64,000 nucleotides of DNA from Lunatibacter salilacus (GCF_009797935.1 NZ_VOLC01000008.1:124001-188000), one strand, 5' to 3'; positions 18,221 through 26,910 are shown, numbered from the stretch's first letter. Numbers and translations are program-made. Notes: generated by a model not told the origin, from the letters alone.

Positions 18221-19023
18221 GTACCACCGAAAGCAGCTCCTTTTACGACAACTTGGAGCAAATGGATATTGCCGATTTATTGGCAAATATGAACAAGGAA
18301 GACCATACTGTTCCCTTTGCCGTTAACAAAGCCATTCCGCAAATAGAAAAACTGGTAGCTGCTATCATTCCCCGTATGGAAAAGGGTGGGCGGCTTTTTT
18401 ACATAGGAGCGGGTACCAGTGGACGTCTAGGCATATTGGATGCCTCCGAGTGTCCTCCTACCTATGGGGTTCCGTTTGACTTGGTAATTGGTATCATAGC
18501 AGGTGGCGATATGGCAATCCGTAAGGCGGTAGAGAATGCCGAGGATGACCCGAACCAAGCCTGGCAGGATATTCAGGCTTTTGGGTTTAATGAATACGAT
18601 ACGGTAATAGGAATCGCCGCCTCCGGGACCACCCCCTATGTGATCGGCGGATTAAAAGCTGCCAACGAAGCTGGCCTTCTGACCGGATGCATTACCTGCA
18701 ATGCCGAGACTCCGCTAGCTGCCACTGCCCAGCTTCCCGTGGAAGCCGTAGTAGGCCCAGAATTTGTAACGGGCAGTACCCGTATGAAATCCGGCACCGC
18801 CCAGAAATTGGTGCTCAATATGATTTCCACCAGCGTAATGATCAAATTGGGCCGGGTAAAGGGAAACAAAATGGTAGATATGCAACTCTCAAACAAAAAG
18901 CTGGTCAACCGGGGCACCATTATGATTATGGAAGCCACCGGGTTGGGTCAGGCTGAGGCTTATGATATGTTGTTGCAGCACGGGTCTGTTAGGGCGGCGG
19001 TAGAGGCTTTTGAGGGGAGGTAG
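18217..19023 (+). CDS. murQ: N-acetylmuramic acid 6-phosphate etherase
   Basis: The 268-residue SIS-fold enzyme cleaves the lactyl ether of MurNAc-6-phosphate to give GlcNAc-6-phosphate and D-lactate in peptidoglycan recycling. GAGTSGRLG (64-72), DASECPPTYG with Glu78 (equivalent to the catalytic Glu83 of E. coli), AVENAEDD with Glu107, and TGSTRMKSGTAQK (about 186-198) are all present. It is about 30 residues shorter than the E. coli enzyme at the C-terminus, where the family varies. It is the last gene of the b5-kinase-murQ operon and overlaps the kinase by ATGA. Confidence 0.96.
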   Translation: MSTTESSSFYDNLEQMDIADLLANMNKEDHTVPFAVNKAIPQIEKLVAAIIPRMEKGGRLFYIGAGTSGRLGILDASECPPTYGVPFDLVIGIIAGGDMAIRKAVENAEDDPNQAWQDIQAFGFNEYDTVIGIAASGTTPYVIGGLKAANEAGLLTGCITCNAETPLAATAQLPVEAVVGPEFVTGSTRMKSGTAQKLVLNMISTSVMIKLGRVKGNKMVDMQLSNKKLVNRGTIMIMEATGLGQAEAYDMLLQHGSVRAAVEAFEGR

Positions 19024-19188
19024 GGGAGATTGAGGTTGGATATATTGGGAATTAGACACCCTATAAAGACAATTTGCTTGATTCCCATAACACTGCGGAA
19101 TTAATTCCCATATTTCTTTCTACAGATACCCTAGTAGGCAATTTTTATATAATGCTTTGGCCTTATTCCAGTTTTTTAATTACACACC
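19024..19188. other. Non-coding spacer after murQ
   Basis: There is no supportable ORF, RNA or terminator here. The stretch from the murQ stop to the first islet gene is 320 bases, AT-rich, and its second half is occupied by repeat copy A. Confidence 0.5.
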
Positions 19189-19329
19189 CTTGGTGCTTGG
19201 GTTTGTCGTGTATATTAATTCCTAGGGCTTCACCCTAGGCTAATGATTTTGCGCCGTTGGCGCTGGTCTTTGAAATAGTGCCATCCGTCGGTTTAACATT
19301 TGCATGCCCCGCTTTGGCTGTGGAATCAT
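19189..19329 (+). repeat. Direct repeat copy A (multi-hairpin intergenic element)
   Basis: This ~140-bp element reappears at 21204-21342 in the same orientation with many identical blocks: GGTGCTTGG, ATTCCTAGG, ACACCCTAGG-like, CTAGGCTAATGATT, TTGGCGCTGGTCTT and GGAATCAT. It is made of consecutive short palindromes, including CCTAGGG/CCCTAGG and GCGCC/GGCGC, so the RNA or single-stranded DNA would form several small hairpins. Copy A and copy B bracket the accessory islet. Confidence 0.8.
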
Positions 19330-19343
19330 TCTTTGGCCTTAAT

Positions 19344-19790
19344 TCAATTATCTATTTCAATTCTGATGTCATCTAGGGTTCCAAATTGTCTGTCAGATCC
19401 TGCAGATGTGATCGTTATTTTTTGCATTTGACGAGTCAGTCTATACGCTGTGTTCCAACGATCAGGTTTCCATCTTTGTCTAAGTGGATTTTGTCCAATT
19501 ATTTCTTGAAGTGAGGTTGGGAGATATCCAGTTTCATCGTGGTATTTTAAGATTGAGCTTTTGATTTCGTTCATTTCTATTATCGTTCGCTTCCTATGGA
19601 TTGGAAAGGTGTCAAAGGCAAACATTGTTGTCGCAGCTATGCCAACTAAAGCCGGAAGGGTTAATGAAATAACTTCACTCAGTAGAATCCACCCCCAGTA
19701 CCAAGCAAGCTTCTTTCCTCTTTTCTTTCTTTAGCGGTGCCAAAGACCAAGAATAAACAGATTGAATAGTATCGTAATTAAAAATGCCAT
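19344..19790 (-). pseudogene. GspG-like small membrane protein with in-frame stop
   Basis: The frame starts at ATG 19790 and reads MAFLITILFNLFILGLWHR. It meets TAA at 19731-19733 (codon 20), then continues open with RKKRGKKLAWYWGWILLSEV and a second hydrophobic segment to a soluble tail ending at 19344. The tail (HDETGYLPTSLQEI ... ITSAGSDRQFGTLDDI) matches the C-terminal pattern of type II secretion GspG pseudopilins. No ATG, GTG or TTG lies between the stop and Met at 19625. The 148-residue two-helix protein is therefore probably interrupted by one nonsense change, unless the stop is read through or is a sequencing error. Confidence 0.6.
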
Positions 19791-19811
19791 TTTTTAAAAT
19801 TGATAATATTT

Positions 19812-20160
19812 CTATTTTAATTTATCCCCCACGGATATCTCTATTCCTGTTTTTTCAATTTCGCAGGCAAAGGGGTTTAATGAATTAAAGTCCTGTTCTT
19901 TTATTGGATGGGGCTCGATTCGTAGATCTATTTGTCGTCTTAATTTCATTAATTGCCGTTGGGTTGAAAAAAAATCAGGCATATTTTCCAAAATCAATGC
20001 ATTATCTATATCACTTCCCTCTTTTTTCCTTTCCTTTTGCAAACGAACCAAAAAGATATGCCTTTTTAACTCCAAATTCCTTTGGAATCATCGTAATATA
20101 TTGCCTCACCGTGTCTATAATGTCTTTATTAACCATTATATCCTCAAATTTCTCTTCCAT
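19812..20160 (-). pseudogene. Minimal nucleotidyltransferase (MNT-type), frameshifted
   Basis: From ATG 20160 one frame reads MEEKFEDIMVN...KKAYLFGSFAKGKEKRG and then stops. The next frame continues as GSDIDNALILENMPDFF and ends DLRIEPHPIKEQDF...NPFACEIEKTGIEI. Joined, they give the GSxxxG...SDID catalytic motif of DNA-polymerase-beta-type minimal nucleotidyltransferases, about 115 residues. One extra base in the GGG or A6 run (20017-20027) explains the break. Such proteins are often the antitoxin half of HEPN-MNT pairs, but no HEPN gene is visible. The pseudopilin-like gene follows 21 bases downstream. Confidence 0.78.
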
Positions 20161-20264
20161 CTTAATGAAGATACAATTTTTTCCTTTTCCTTGTTAGCCT
20201 ATGAGGAGTATACACTATCTTACGAACTCCTTTTAAGTTTTCAAGATAACCTCCCATTGGTGAT

Positions 20265-20278
20265 GAACCTATAGGTTC
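20265..20278. promoter_or_regulatory. 14-bp perfect palindrome, possible operator
   Basis: GAACCTATAGGTTC is a perfect inverted repeat with no spacer. It lies between the end of the XRE gene and the start of the nucleotidyltransferase gene on the same strand. It could be a binding site for the XRE protein, but this is unproven. Confidence 0.3.
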
Positions 20279-20322
20279 CTGTACACTTTTTCCGGGACAT
20301 TAAAAAGCCGGTAAACCCTAAT

Positions 20323-20844
20323 TTATTCTATCGTCAATTTCAATTTCTTACCAAGTCCGGCTTCTACGATCTTCCGAAATGTCGACATCTCAAGGTCAGT
20401 CTTATCATTCTCAATTCTCGAAATGTAAAACCTTGTTGTCCCGCTTTTCATGGCTAATTGCTCTTGCGTCAATCCCGCTTTTAATCGGGCATTTTTAATC
20501 AGTCTGCCGTATCTATAATTTGATGGTTCTTTAATATCCTTGCTTAATTCGTAAAGTACATCAGCCCCAATTTCGTAAGGAAGAGTCAAAATTTCCCCGT
20601 TTTCTCCCTTTACTTTAATCTCAATGTTCGGCCATGACAAGGTGTAGTTTCGGAGTTCTACTTTCTCAAACTCTTTTTGGTCAATAAGCGGATATTCGAG
20701 ATCGTTTACGGTTACATTCCATTGCATGAAAATCTCTTCAAAGTCGAGAAGTCTACTCTCGCCGTTGTTGAACATGCATTGGATTTTGTGTCCGATAATC
20801 TTTTCAATTTTAACTATTCTAGGGATTTTAATTTTATGTCTCAT
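20323..20844 (-). CDS. DUF2442 - XRE helix-turn-helix fusion
   Basis: The protein has 173 residues from ATG 20844, which overlaps the stop of the DUF4160 gene (ATGA). A longer upstream start would overlap that gene and looks spurious. Residues about 5-85 resemble DUF2442 (KIEKIIGHKIQCMFNNGESRLLDFEEIF). Residues about 115-170 are a Cro/C1-type HTH (LKAGLTQEQLAMKSGTTRFYISRIENDKTDLEMSTF). DUF4160 and DUF2442 proteins commonly occur as a pair in mobile regions and resemble toxin-antitoxin modules. The HTH suggests that this half binds the pair's own promoter. Its role is inferred from organisation only. Confidence 0.85.
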   Translation of the reverse strand: MRHKIKIPRIVKIEKIIGHKIQCMFNNGESRLLDFEEIFMQWNVTVNDLEYPLIDQKEFEKVELRNYTLSWPNIEIKVKGENGEILTLPYEIGADVLYELSKDIKEPSNYRYGRLIKNARLKAGLTQEQLAMKSGTTRFYISRIENDKTDLEMSTFRKIVEAGLGKKLKLTIE

Positions 20845-21074
20845 AGCCTTGGATTTAGTTGGTTGAATATATCCAAAAGGAACTGTTTGTTGTCTGCGGC
20901 CCAATCTATTACTTTTTTTCTTTGCACTTTGGGTATTTTCCCCGCATAGGTCTCCAAAGTTTCAATTTCTATTAGTTCTTCAAATTCGACATATTTCGCA
21001 TGGAAATGTGGCGGGGGATGCTCTCTAGAGTAAATGTCAATTTTGATATTGTCGATTGTTTTTACTGTCGGCAT
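20841..21074 (-). CDS. DUF4160 domain protein
   Basis: The 77-residue protein carries the DUF4160 hallmark SREHPPPHFHAKY near residues 16-28. This histidine- and proline-rich motif could bind metal. It is the first gene of a two-gene unit and overlaps the DUF2442-XRE gene by four bases, which implies coupled translation and fixed stoichiometry. The biochemical function of DUF4160 is not established to my knowledge. The arrangement is that of a putative toxin-antitoxin or regulatory pair. Confidence 0.87.
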   Translation of the reverse strand: MPTVKTIDNIKIDIYSREHPPPHFHAKYVEFEELIEIETLETYAGKIPKVQRKKVIDWAADNKQFLLDIFNQLNPRL

Positions 21075-21203
21075 AAATTGTTACCCATTTAGACAACATA
21101 ATTAGTATATTATTTCTTAATTTCCAAGGTGTTTCGGTTTTAAAATTGTTGTTTATGTTTCTGGAAAGAATACTTCTGTCGAGATGATTTTGACGACGCA
21201 CAG

Positions 21204-21342
21204 TCGGTGCTTGGAGCTACCGTGTAAATAATTCCTAGGCCTACACCCTAGGCTAATGATTATGCACCTTTGGCGCTGGTCTTAAAAATAGCACCAACGG
21301 TGCGTTGATCAATAGCCTAGCCTGCAAGGGCTGGGGAATCAT
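21204..21342 (+). repeat. Direct repeat copy B (multi-hairpin intergenic element)
   Basis: This is the second copy of the element at 19189-19329, about 2.0 kb away and in the same orientation. It is visibly diverged in the middle but keeps the order of the palindromic blocks CCTAGG...CCCTAGG, TTGGCGCTGGTCTT and GGGAATCAT. The copies are too different to be a recent duplication. Confidence 0.8.
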
Positions 21343-22133
21343 GTGACCCACCGTTCACGAGCACCGAATGTGCGAAATCTATCCCACAATTATTGTTCAA
21401 TTACCTTCATTGAGAGGTATAATTTGCAACAAAATTTCAAAAATAACTTCAAAACGTGCAAACTAAATTATTCCTCTCAGACCAGCTAGGGGTACCTTTT
21501 TAACTTCAATAATACCCCCAGCCTTAAAAAAAAATCAGAGAGCTATTTATCTATTTTCATGTTTTAGTCTGATGAGAGTAATTAAAATTTATTTTTAATG
21601 CTTCTTTTCTTTTTGATTTTAAAAAAGTTATCATTAAAATTACAAACACGTCAAATAGCAATTTTATATATATAGCCGTCAATATCTTAGGATTCTTTGA
21701 TTAATTCATCGATTCATTGGCCTAGATTTCAGTTTCCGGCGCATGGAGTTCATTTTGTAGTCTCTGATGAAAAGGTTTTATTCTTTACATTTTGATCCTA
21801 CTAAAATAATAAATATAATATTTTATTAAAATAAGATAATTTAATTAAGGATTAAAATGTTTAATTAATACATTTTTTTCTTTTGTATTAAAGTTGTTGA
21901 TTGAAATTTCTTCTTTAAAGTCCATCTATCATCAGATTTGATGAGTGAAAATTATGCGATCAATAAAAAATAGAGATACCAATTATTTAACCCGTTAAAA
22001 TTAAATGCCTATGTAAGAAAAGTCGAGTCGGTAAAAAGTCCGTTGAAACTCTTTCCAAAATGTTAGCTAATAAGGGAGGAACCTCAGGACGATCTTAAAT
22101 GCTTTTTTAAACAACCTTAAATTCTACAAAATC
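21343..22133. other. Long AT-rich region upstream of the second susC
   Basis: About 790 bases without a supportable gene. An inverted repeat (CTAGGGGTA at 21486-21494 and TACCCCCAG at 21513-21521) is visible far upstream. Beyond it are long A/T tracts and no exact TAnnTTTG box. The length suggests a long 5' leader or regulator-binding region for the SusCD operon. Confidence 0.5.
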
Positions 22134-25100
22134 ATGAAAAAACCACTACTTAGGGGGGATTTATCAAGTAAGGTACTTGTAGTGCTTATGGCATTACAGC
22201 TATTTCACCCCTTTTCACCAAAAGGCCATGCCCATACCGTTTTTGATGAAAAAACCGATTCTTTTTCTTCACTAGAATCATTTAGCCCAATTTGGCAACA
22301 AATGGCGGATGTCACCGTGACTGGAATCGTTTCTGATAGAAGCGGTGAGCCTATTCCGGGGGCCACCATTTCATTGCCCGGAACGAACATAGGCACGGCC
22401 ACGGATTTAGATGGAAGATATTCTTTGACAGTTCCTGAGGGATCTGAAATCGTGTTTTCCTTTATTGGTTTTGATACTCAGCGTATCAATGTCGGTGATC
22501 GCTCTATTATCAATGTGACCCTAATAGAGTCCACTTCCTCACTGGAAGAGGTGGTTGTGGTAGGGTTTGGTACCCAAAAGAGAGCAAATGTTACAGGTGC
22601 AGTAAGTACCGTGGCAGGGGAAGACCTGGCAAGACGTCCGGTGCTGAATACTGCATCAGCCCTACAGGGTACAACCCCCGGTCTCAGCGTTCAAAACAAT
22701 GGTGGAGCTCCCGGGGACGAAAGTACCAGTATTAGAATCAGGGGTGTTGGAACGTTAAACAATTCTAACCCATTGGTTCTTGTGGATGGAGTAGAGCAAT
22801 CACTTAGTACAGTGGAACCCACAAATATTGAAACCATTACGGTTTTAAAAGATGCAGCCTCATCGGCTATTTATGGATCTAGGGCGGCAAATGGTGTAAT
22901 TCTGGTAACAACCAAAAGAGGTGCGAAAAGTGGCGTTTCGATCAACTACAATAGTTTTGTAGCCTGGCAAAACCCCAATTTTTTTCCCGAACCGACAGAT
23001 CCCGTGACCTGGATGAGGTTGGAAAATGAGGCCCAGGCCAATGTAGGCGCAAATCCGACCTACAGCGAAACATATATCGAAAATGTAGCTGCTGGTACAA
23101 ATCCCTTGCAATATCCTTTTGCTGACTATGAAGGCGGAATCTTCAATCCAAATGCCTTTCAACAAAGGCACTCGCTTTCTCTTTCCAGTGGTAGTGAAAC
23201 GGGGCGAATTTTTGCTTCCATCAATTATGCCGATACAGACGGCATTTTGCAAAACTTCAACAACAAGCAGGTAACCATGCGTATCAATTCAGACTTGTAT
23301 GCGAGTGATAAACTAACGATTAAGACCAATTTGATGTATCGGAATAGGGGATTCAGCGGACCGGGGTTTCCAGGGCAGCAAATTACACAAGCGCTATTGC
23401 ATATTAACAGAAACATTGTTATGGAGTACCCTGACGGGACCTATGATCTGGTATCCGGCCAATGGAATGCCCGTGCCATGGTAAAAGAAGGGGAAACGAG
23501 CAGGGTCAGCGATGATGTCTTTGGTCAGTTAGGATTTGCTTATACTATCAATGAGGCCCTATCTCTGGAAGGAAACGTAGCACTTAACTCCAATGCTACT
23601 GATAGTTTAGTATTCCGAAATAGCCTGGCGGGGATGAGAAATTACCTGACAGGTGATTTAGTAAATGTGGGAGGTTGGTTTGCCACTTCCAGACTTACCG
23701 AGAGCCAAAAGAATCGGCGAGAACTTAGCCAGAGATTATACCTGAATTATGACCAAACATTTGGTAAGCATAGTGTTCAAGGCACGGCTGGATATGAGGA
23801 GATTTACAATCGGTATAAACAAATTTCACTATCCCGGGATAATTTTTTCAGCAATGATCTTAGGGATATCAGTGCCGGAGACATCCAGAACCAATCCACA
23901 GGAGGATTTTCTGAAGAATGGAGACTGCGGTCTTTCTTCGGCAGGGCCAATTATGGTTACGATGATAGGTACATGTTTCAGGCCAACGTACGGTATGATG
24001 GGTCCTCCAGGTTTGGGGAAGGTAATCGGTGGGGGATTTTCCCATCCTTCTCTGTTGGGTGGAGGATTTCTGAGGAAAATTTCTTGAAGGATGAGGGTTT
24101 ATTCAGTAATTTAAGACTGAGAGGCTCTTGGGGCCAATTAGGAAACCAACGAATAGGGCTTTATAGGTACCTCAATACCTATAATCTAAACAATGGTTAC
24201 CAGTTTAATAATAACCTCGTACCTGGAGCAGCCATCACTAGGGCTGGCAATCCTGATATTACCTGGGAAACTACCACCATGTCCAATGTGGGATTGGATA
24301 TGGGATTCTTAGGCGACAGGATTGATGTCATCGCTGAGTATTTTTATAAGTACACCGATGATATTTTAATCGAGTTGCCAATTCCAAGAACGATTGGGTT
24401 CAGTCCACCGGTGCAAAATGCGGCAGCTGTGTCCAACAGGGGCTGGGAACTGGCCATCAACTACAATAGTACCCCAGCTATGAATAATGGGTTTCAATAT
24501 ACGATTGGTTTAAACTTTTCGGATGTTGTCAATAGAATTGAAGATTTGAGAGGAACGGGACCCTTTTTCCCGGATAAATTTACAGTTTGGACAGAAGGGG
24601 AATCCATCAATTCCCTGAGGGGACTTAAGTCTCCGGGCATTTATCGTTCGCAGGAGGATTTGGATAATTATCCTGCCACCATATTTCCATCCGTTACGAT
24701 CGGAGATATTATTTATGAAGACTTGAATGGTGATGGGGTTATTTCTCAGTCCCTTTATCCTGCTGGTGATCAATATATCATGGGAAATGAAGACCCTAGG
24801 TACGAGTTTGGTGTTCGTTTTAGTGCCTCCTACAAAGGATTCGATTTCTCCATGTTTTGGCAGGGCGTACTTCGCCAGCAGCATTCGCTGGACGGCGCAT
24901 TGATGGAAGGCCCTAATTACACGAATTTCATTCCTAAGACGATGGCCCGAGAAGCTTATCATCCGGAAAGAAATCCTAGCGGCACATGGCCAATGGTGAG
25001 ATCCGGAAATTCCGCTAATTTAATGGAGTCTGATTTTTGGTTACAAAATACCAGCTACCTCCGATTGAAAAACTTCCAATTTGGATACACCATTCCTCAA

Positions 25101-25253
25101 AACGTCGTAGCCAACCTTAGGGTTTATGTGTCCGGTGAGAATATGTTGACATTTACGGAAACAGAATTATTTGATCCGGAAACACCTAGGGGGAGAAGTC
25201 AGTTTTTCCCACATAGCCGACTTTTCAGTGGAGGCGTTAGCGTCAATTTTTAA
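22134..25253 (+). CDS. SusC/RagA-family TonB-linked outer-membrane transporter
   Basis: The 1039-residue protein begins with a signal peptide (about 1-33). Next come a carboxypeptidase-D-like regulatory domain (about 60-140, VTGIVSDRSGEPIPGATISL ... TDLDGRYSL), the SusC linker EEVVVVGFGTQKRANVTGAV, and a plug with GVGTLNNSNPLVLVDGVE and SSAIYGSRAANGVILVTTKR. A long barrel follows, ending in VSVNF. It imports an oligomeric nutrient with its SusD partner 18 bases downstream. No glycoside hydrolase, sulfatase, ECF sigma or anti-sigma gene lies beside it, so the substrate is open. The islet repeat ends about 0.8 kb upstream. Confidence 0.97.
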   Translation: MKKPLLRGDLSSKVLVVLMALQLFHPFSPKGHAHTVFDEKTDSFSSLESFSPIWQQMADVTVTGIVSDRSGEPIPGATISLPGTNIGTATDLDGRYSLTVPEGSEIVFSFIGFDTQRINVGDRSIINVTLIESTSSLEEVVVVGFGTQKRANVTGAVSTVAGEDLARRPVLNTASALQGTTPGLSVQNNGGAPGDESTSIRIRGVGTLNNSNPLVLVDGVEQSLSTVEPTNIETITVLKDAASSAIYGSRAANGVILVTTKRGAKSGVSINYNSFVAWQNPNFFPEPTDPVTWMRLENEAQANVGANPTYSETYIENVAAGTNPLQYPFADYEGGIFNPNAFQQRHSLSLSSGSETGRIFASINYADTDGILQNFNNKQVTMRINSDLYASDKLTIKTNLMYRNRGFSGPGFPGQQITQALLHINRNIVMEYPDGTYDLVSGQWNARAMVKEGETSRVSDDVFGQLGFAYTINEALSLEGNVALNSNATDSLVFRNSLAGMRNYLTGDLVNVGGWFATSRLTESQKNRRELSQRLYLNYDQTFGKHSVQGTAGYEEIYNRYKQISLSRDNFFSNDLRDISAGDIQNQSTGGFSEEWRLRSFFGRANYGYDDRYMFQANVRYDGSSRFGEGNRWGIFPSFSVGWRISEENFLKDEGLFSNLRLRGSWGQLGNQRIGLYRYLNTYNLNNGYQFNNNLVPGAAITRAGNPDITWETTTMSNVGLDMGFLGDRIDVIAEYFYKYTDDILIELPIPRTIGFSPPVQNAAAVSNRGWELAINYNSTPAMNNGFQYTIGLNFSDVVNRIEDLRGTGPFFPDKFTVWTEGESINSLRGLKSPGIYRSQEDLDNYPATIFPSVTIGDIIYEDLNGDGVISQSLYPAGDQYIMGNEDPRYEFGVRFSASYKGFDFSMFWQGVLRQQHSLDGALMEGPNYTNFIPKTMAREAYHPERNPSGTWPMVRSGNSANLMESDFWLQNTSYLRLKNFQFGYTIPQNVVANLRVYVSGENMLTFTETELFDPETPRGRSQFFPHSRLFSGGVSVNF

Positions 25254-25271
25254 TCAAAAAAAAGCGAAAAG

Positions 25272-26828
25272 ATGAACTTAATAAAAAACACGATACAATA
25301 TATAGGCCTGTGTTATTTGGCTTTTGGGATGCTTAGCTGTGACGATGGACTTGATTTGATTCCCCCTGGAGAGGTCTCCGAACTTATTTACTGGCAGCAG
25401 GAAAAAGATGCGAGACTAGCTGTAAACGGGATCTACGTTGAGTTGGATGGGCCTTTGATGGTCAAGGAGCTGGATGGTGTAACCGACATTGGTTTTCGTG
25501 CCCCTTCAGGTCCAGGCACCCTTCATGATGTCTCTATGGGTTCTTTTGACCCAGTCAATTCAGCCATTGGGTCCCAATGGGACAGGTATTTCCGTGGCGT
25601 ACAGCGCGCCAATAATGTGCTTACAAATATTCATAGAATTGAGCAGGGAGATGCTGAATTATTGGCCAGGTATGAAGCTGAGGCTAGGTTTCTGCGGGCC
25701 TTTTTTTATACGCAATTAAGTAGCCTTTGGGGAGATGTTCCATTGATATTGGAACCACTTGCAGTTACCGACCAAGTCGGAAGAACGCCAAAGACAGAAG
25801 TGGTCGATTTCGTCATTGCTGAACTTGATCAAATTATTCAGGGTAACCAACTGCCTTTGAGTTATTCCCAGGACATAGGTAGGGCTACGCTGGGCGCTGC
25901 TCTGGCCTTAAAAGCCAGGGTAGCTTACAGAAACGAAAGATACGCAGTGGCCAGGGATGCTGCCCGAGCGGTGATGGATTTAGGAATATATGAATTGTAC
26001 CCGAATTATGAAGAATTATTTCATTATGCAGGGCAAAATTCTTCGGAAGTGATATTTGACAGGCAATATACGGTGGGCGGGAATACTTACAATGCCTTTT
26101 CATTTTCTGCTGCTTCCATTGGAGGAGGATCTGTCGTAGAACCAATTCATAATTTGTTTTTAAAGTATGGGTATAAAGGACCCCAAAATCCAGATAACCC
26201 TTTCGAAAACATTGACCCACGCTGGTCATATACTTCGTACTATACCGGACAGCCAATTGGGTCGAGTACTTTCAATTCCTTACCGGATAGTCCAACACCT
26301 GATAGGGTGAGGTCAACAGAGTTTTCCACGGTGCATGGATATAACCTTAAGAAGTGGGTGGATTATGAAGCCGATGAAAGTAACCCTAATATAGGTTCTA
26401 TCAATATGATTCTAATCCGCTATGCGGATGTACTCTTGATGTATGCCGAATCAAAAATCGAATTGAATGAAATAGATGATTCAGTTTATGATGCGATCAA
26501 TCGGGTTAGGCAAAGACCAACCGTTGAGATGCCTCCTATTACAGCAGGGAAATCACAGGAGGAGCTAAGAGCAATCATCAGGGATGAAAGAGCCGTAGAG
26601 CTGGCTTTTGAGGGCTTAAGGTTATTTGATATGAACCGATGGAAAATTGGAGAGGATAAAATCGGTGTAGTTCAGGGCCTTTATTACCTCAATGAGGCGA
26701 CTGGTAATTGGGAAACCATTTCCAGTGGGCTTAATCGAAATTTCAGGCCTGAAAGGGACTATTTATGGCCAATCCCTCAGGCCGAAATGGAAATCAATGA
26801 TGTGATCACCCAAAACCCCAACTACTAA
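25272..26828 (+). CDS. RagB/SusD-family nutrient-binding lipoprotein
   Basis: The 518-residue lipoprotein has a signal peptide ending FGMLSC (Cys23). SusD features are visible in order: WQQEKDARLAVNGIY, ARFLRAFFYTQLSSLWGDVPLILEP (about 135-160), RYADVLLMYAESKIELNE, RDERAVELAFEGLRLFDMNRW and the C-terminal LWPIPQAEMEINDVITQNPNY. It partners the SusC immediately upstream as surface lid and ligand-binding subunit. A strong terminator ends the operon. The protein is distinct from the SusD at 546-1898, so the window carries two independent uptake systems. Confidence 0.97.
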   Translation: MNLIKNTIQYIGLCYLAFGMLSCDDGLDLIPPGEVSELIYWQQEKDARLAVNGIYVELDGPLMVKELDGVTDIGFRAPSGPGTLHDVSMGSFDPVNSAIGSQWDRYFRGVQRANNVLTNIHRIEQGDAELLARYEAEARFLRAFFYTQLSSLWGDVPLILEPLAVTDQVGRTPKTEVVDFVIAELDQIIQGNQLPLSYSQDIGRATLGAALALKARVAYRNERYAVARDAARAVMDLGIYELYPNYEELFHYAGQNSSEVIFDRQYTVGGNTYNAFSFSAASIGGGSVVEPIHNLFLKYGYKGPQNPDNPFENIDPRWSYTSYYTGQPIGSSTFNSLPDSPTPDRVRSTEFSTVHGYNLKKWVDYEADESNPNIGSINMILIRYADVLLMYAESKIELNEIDDSVYDAINRVRQRPTVEMPPITAGKSQEELRAIIRDERAVELAFEGLRLFDMNRWKIGEDKIGVVQGLYYLNEATGNWETISSGLNRNFRPERDYLWPIPQAEMEINDVITQNPNY

Positions 26829-26876
26829 TGGTGTACTGAATGCTTCAACAAAAAAATAGTACATAAAGAAAAAATC

Positions 26877-26910
26877 AAAAGCCACAAATGATTCATTTGT
26901 GGCTTTTTTA
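26877..26910 (+). terminator. Rho-independent terminator after the second susD
   Basis: Perfect 14-bp arms (AAAAGCCACAAATG / CATTTGTGGCTTTT) around a 3-nt loop are followed by further T. It ends the SusCD operon. The rest of the gap to 27296, about 390 bases, shows no gene I can support. Confidence 0.92.
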
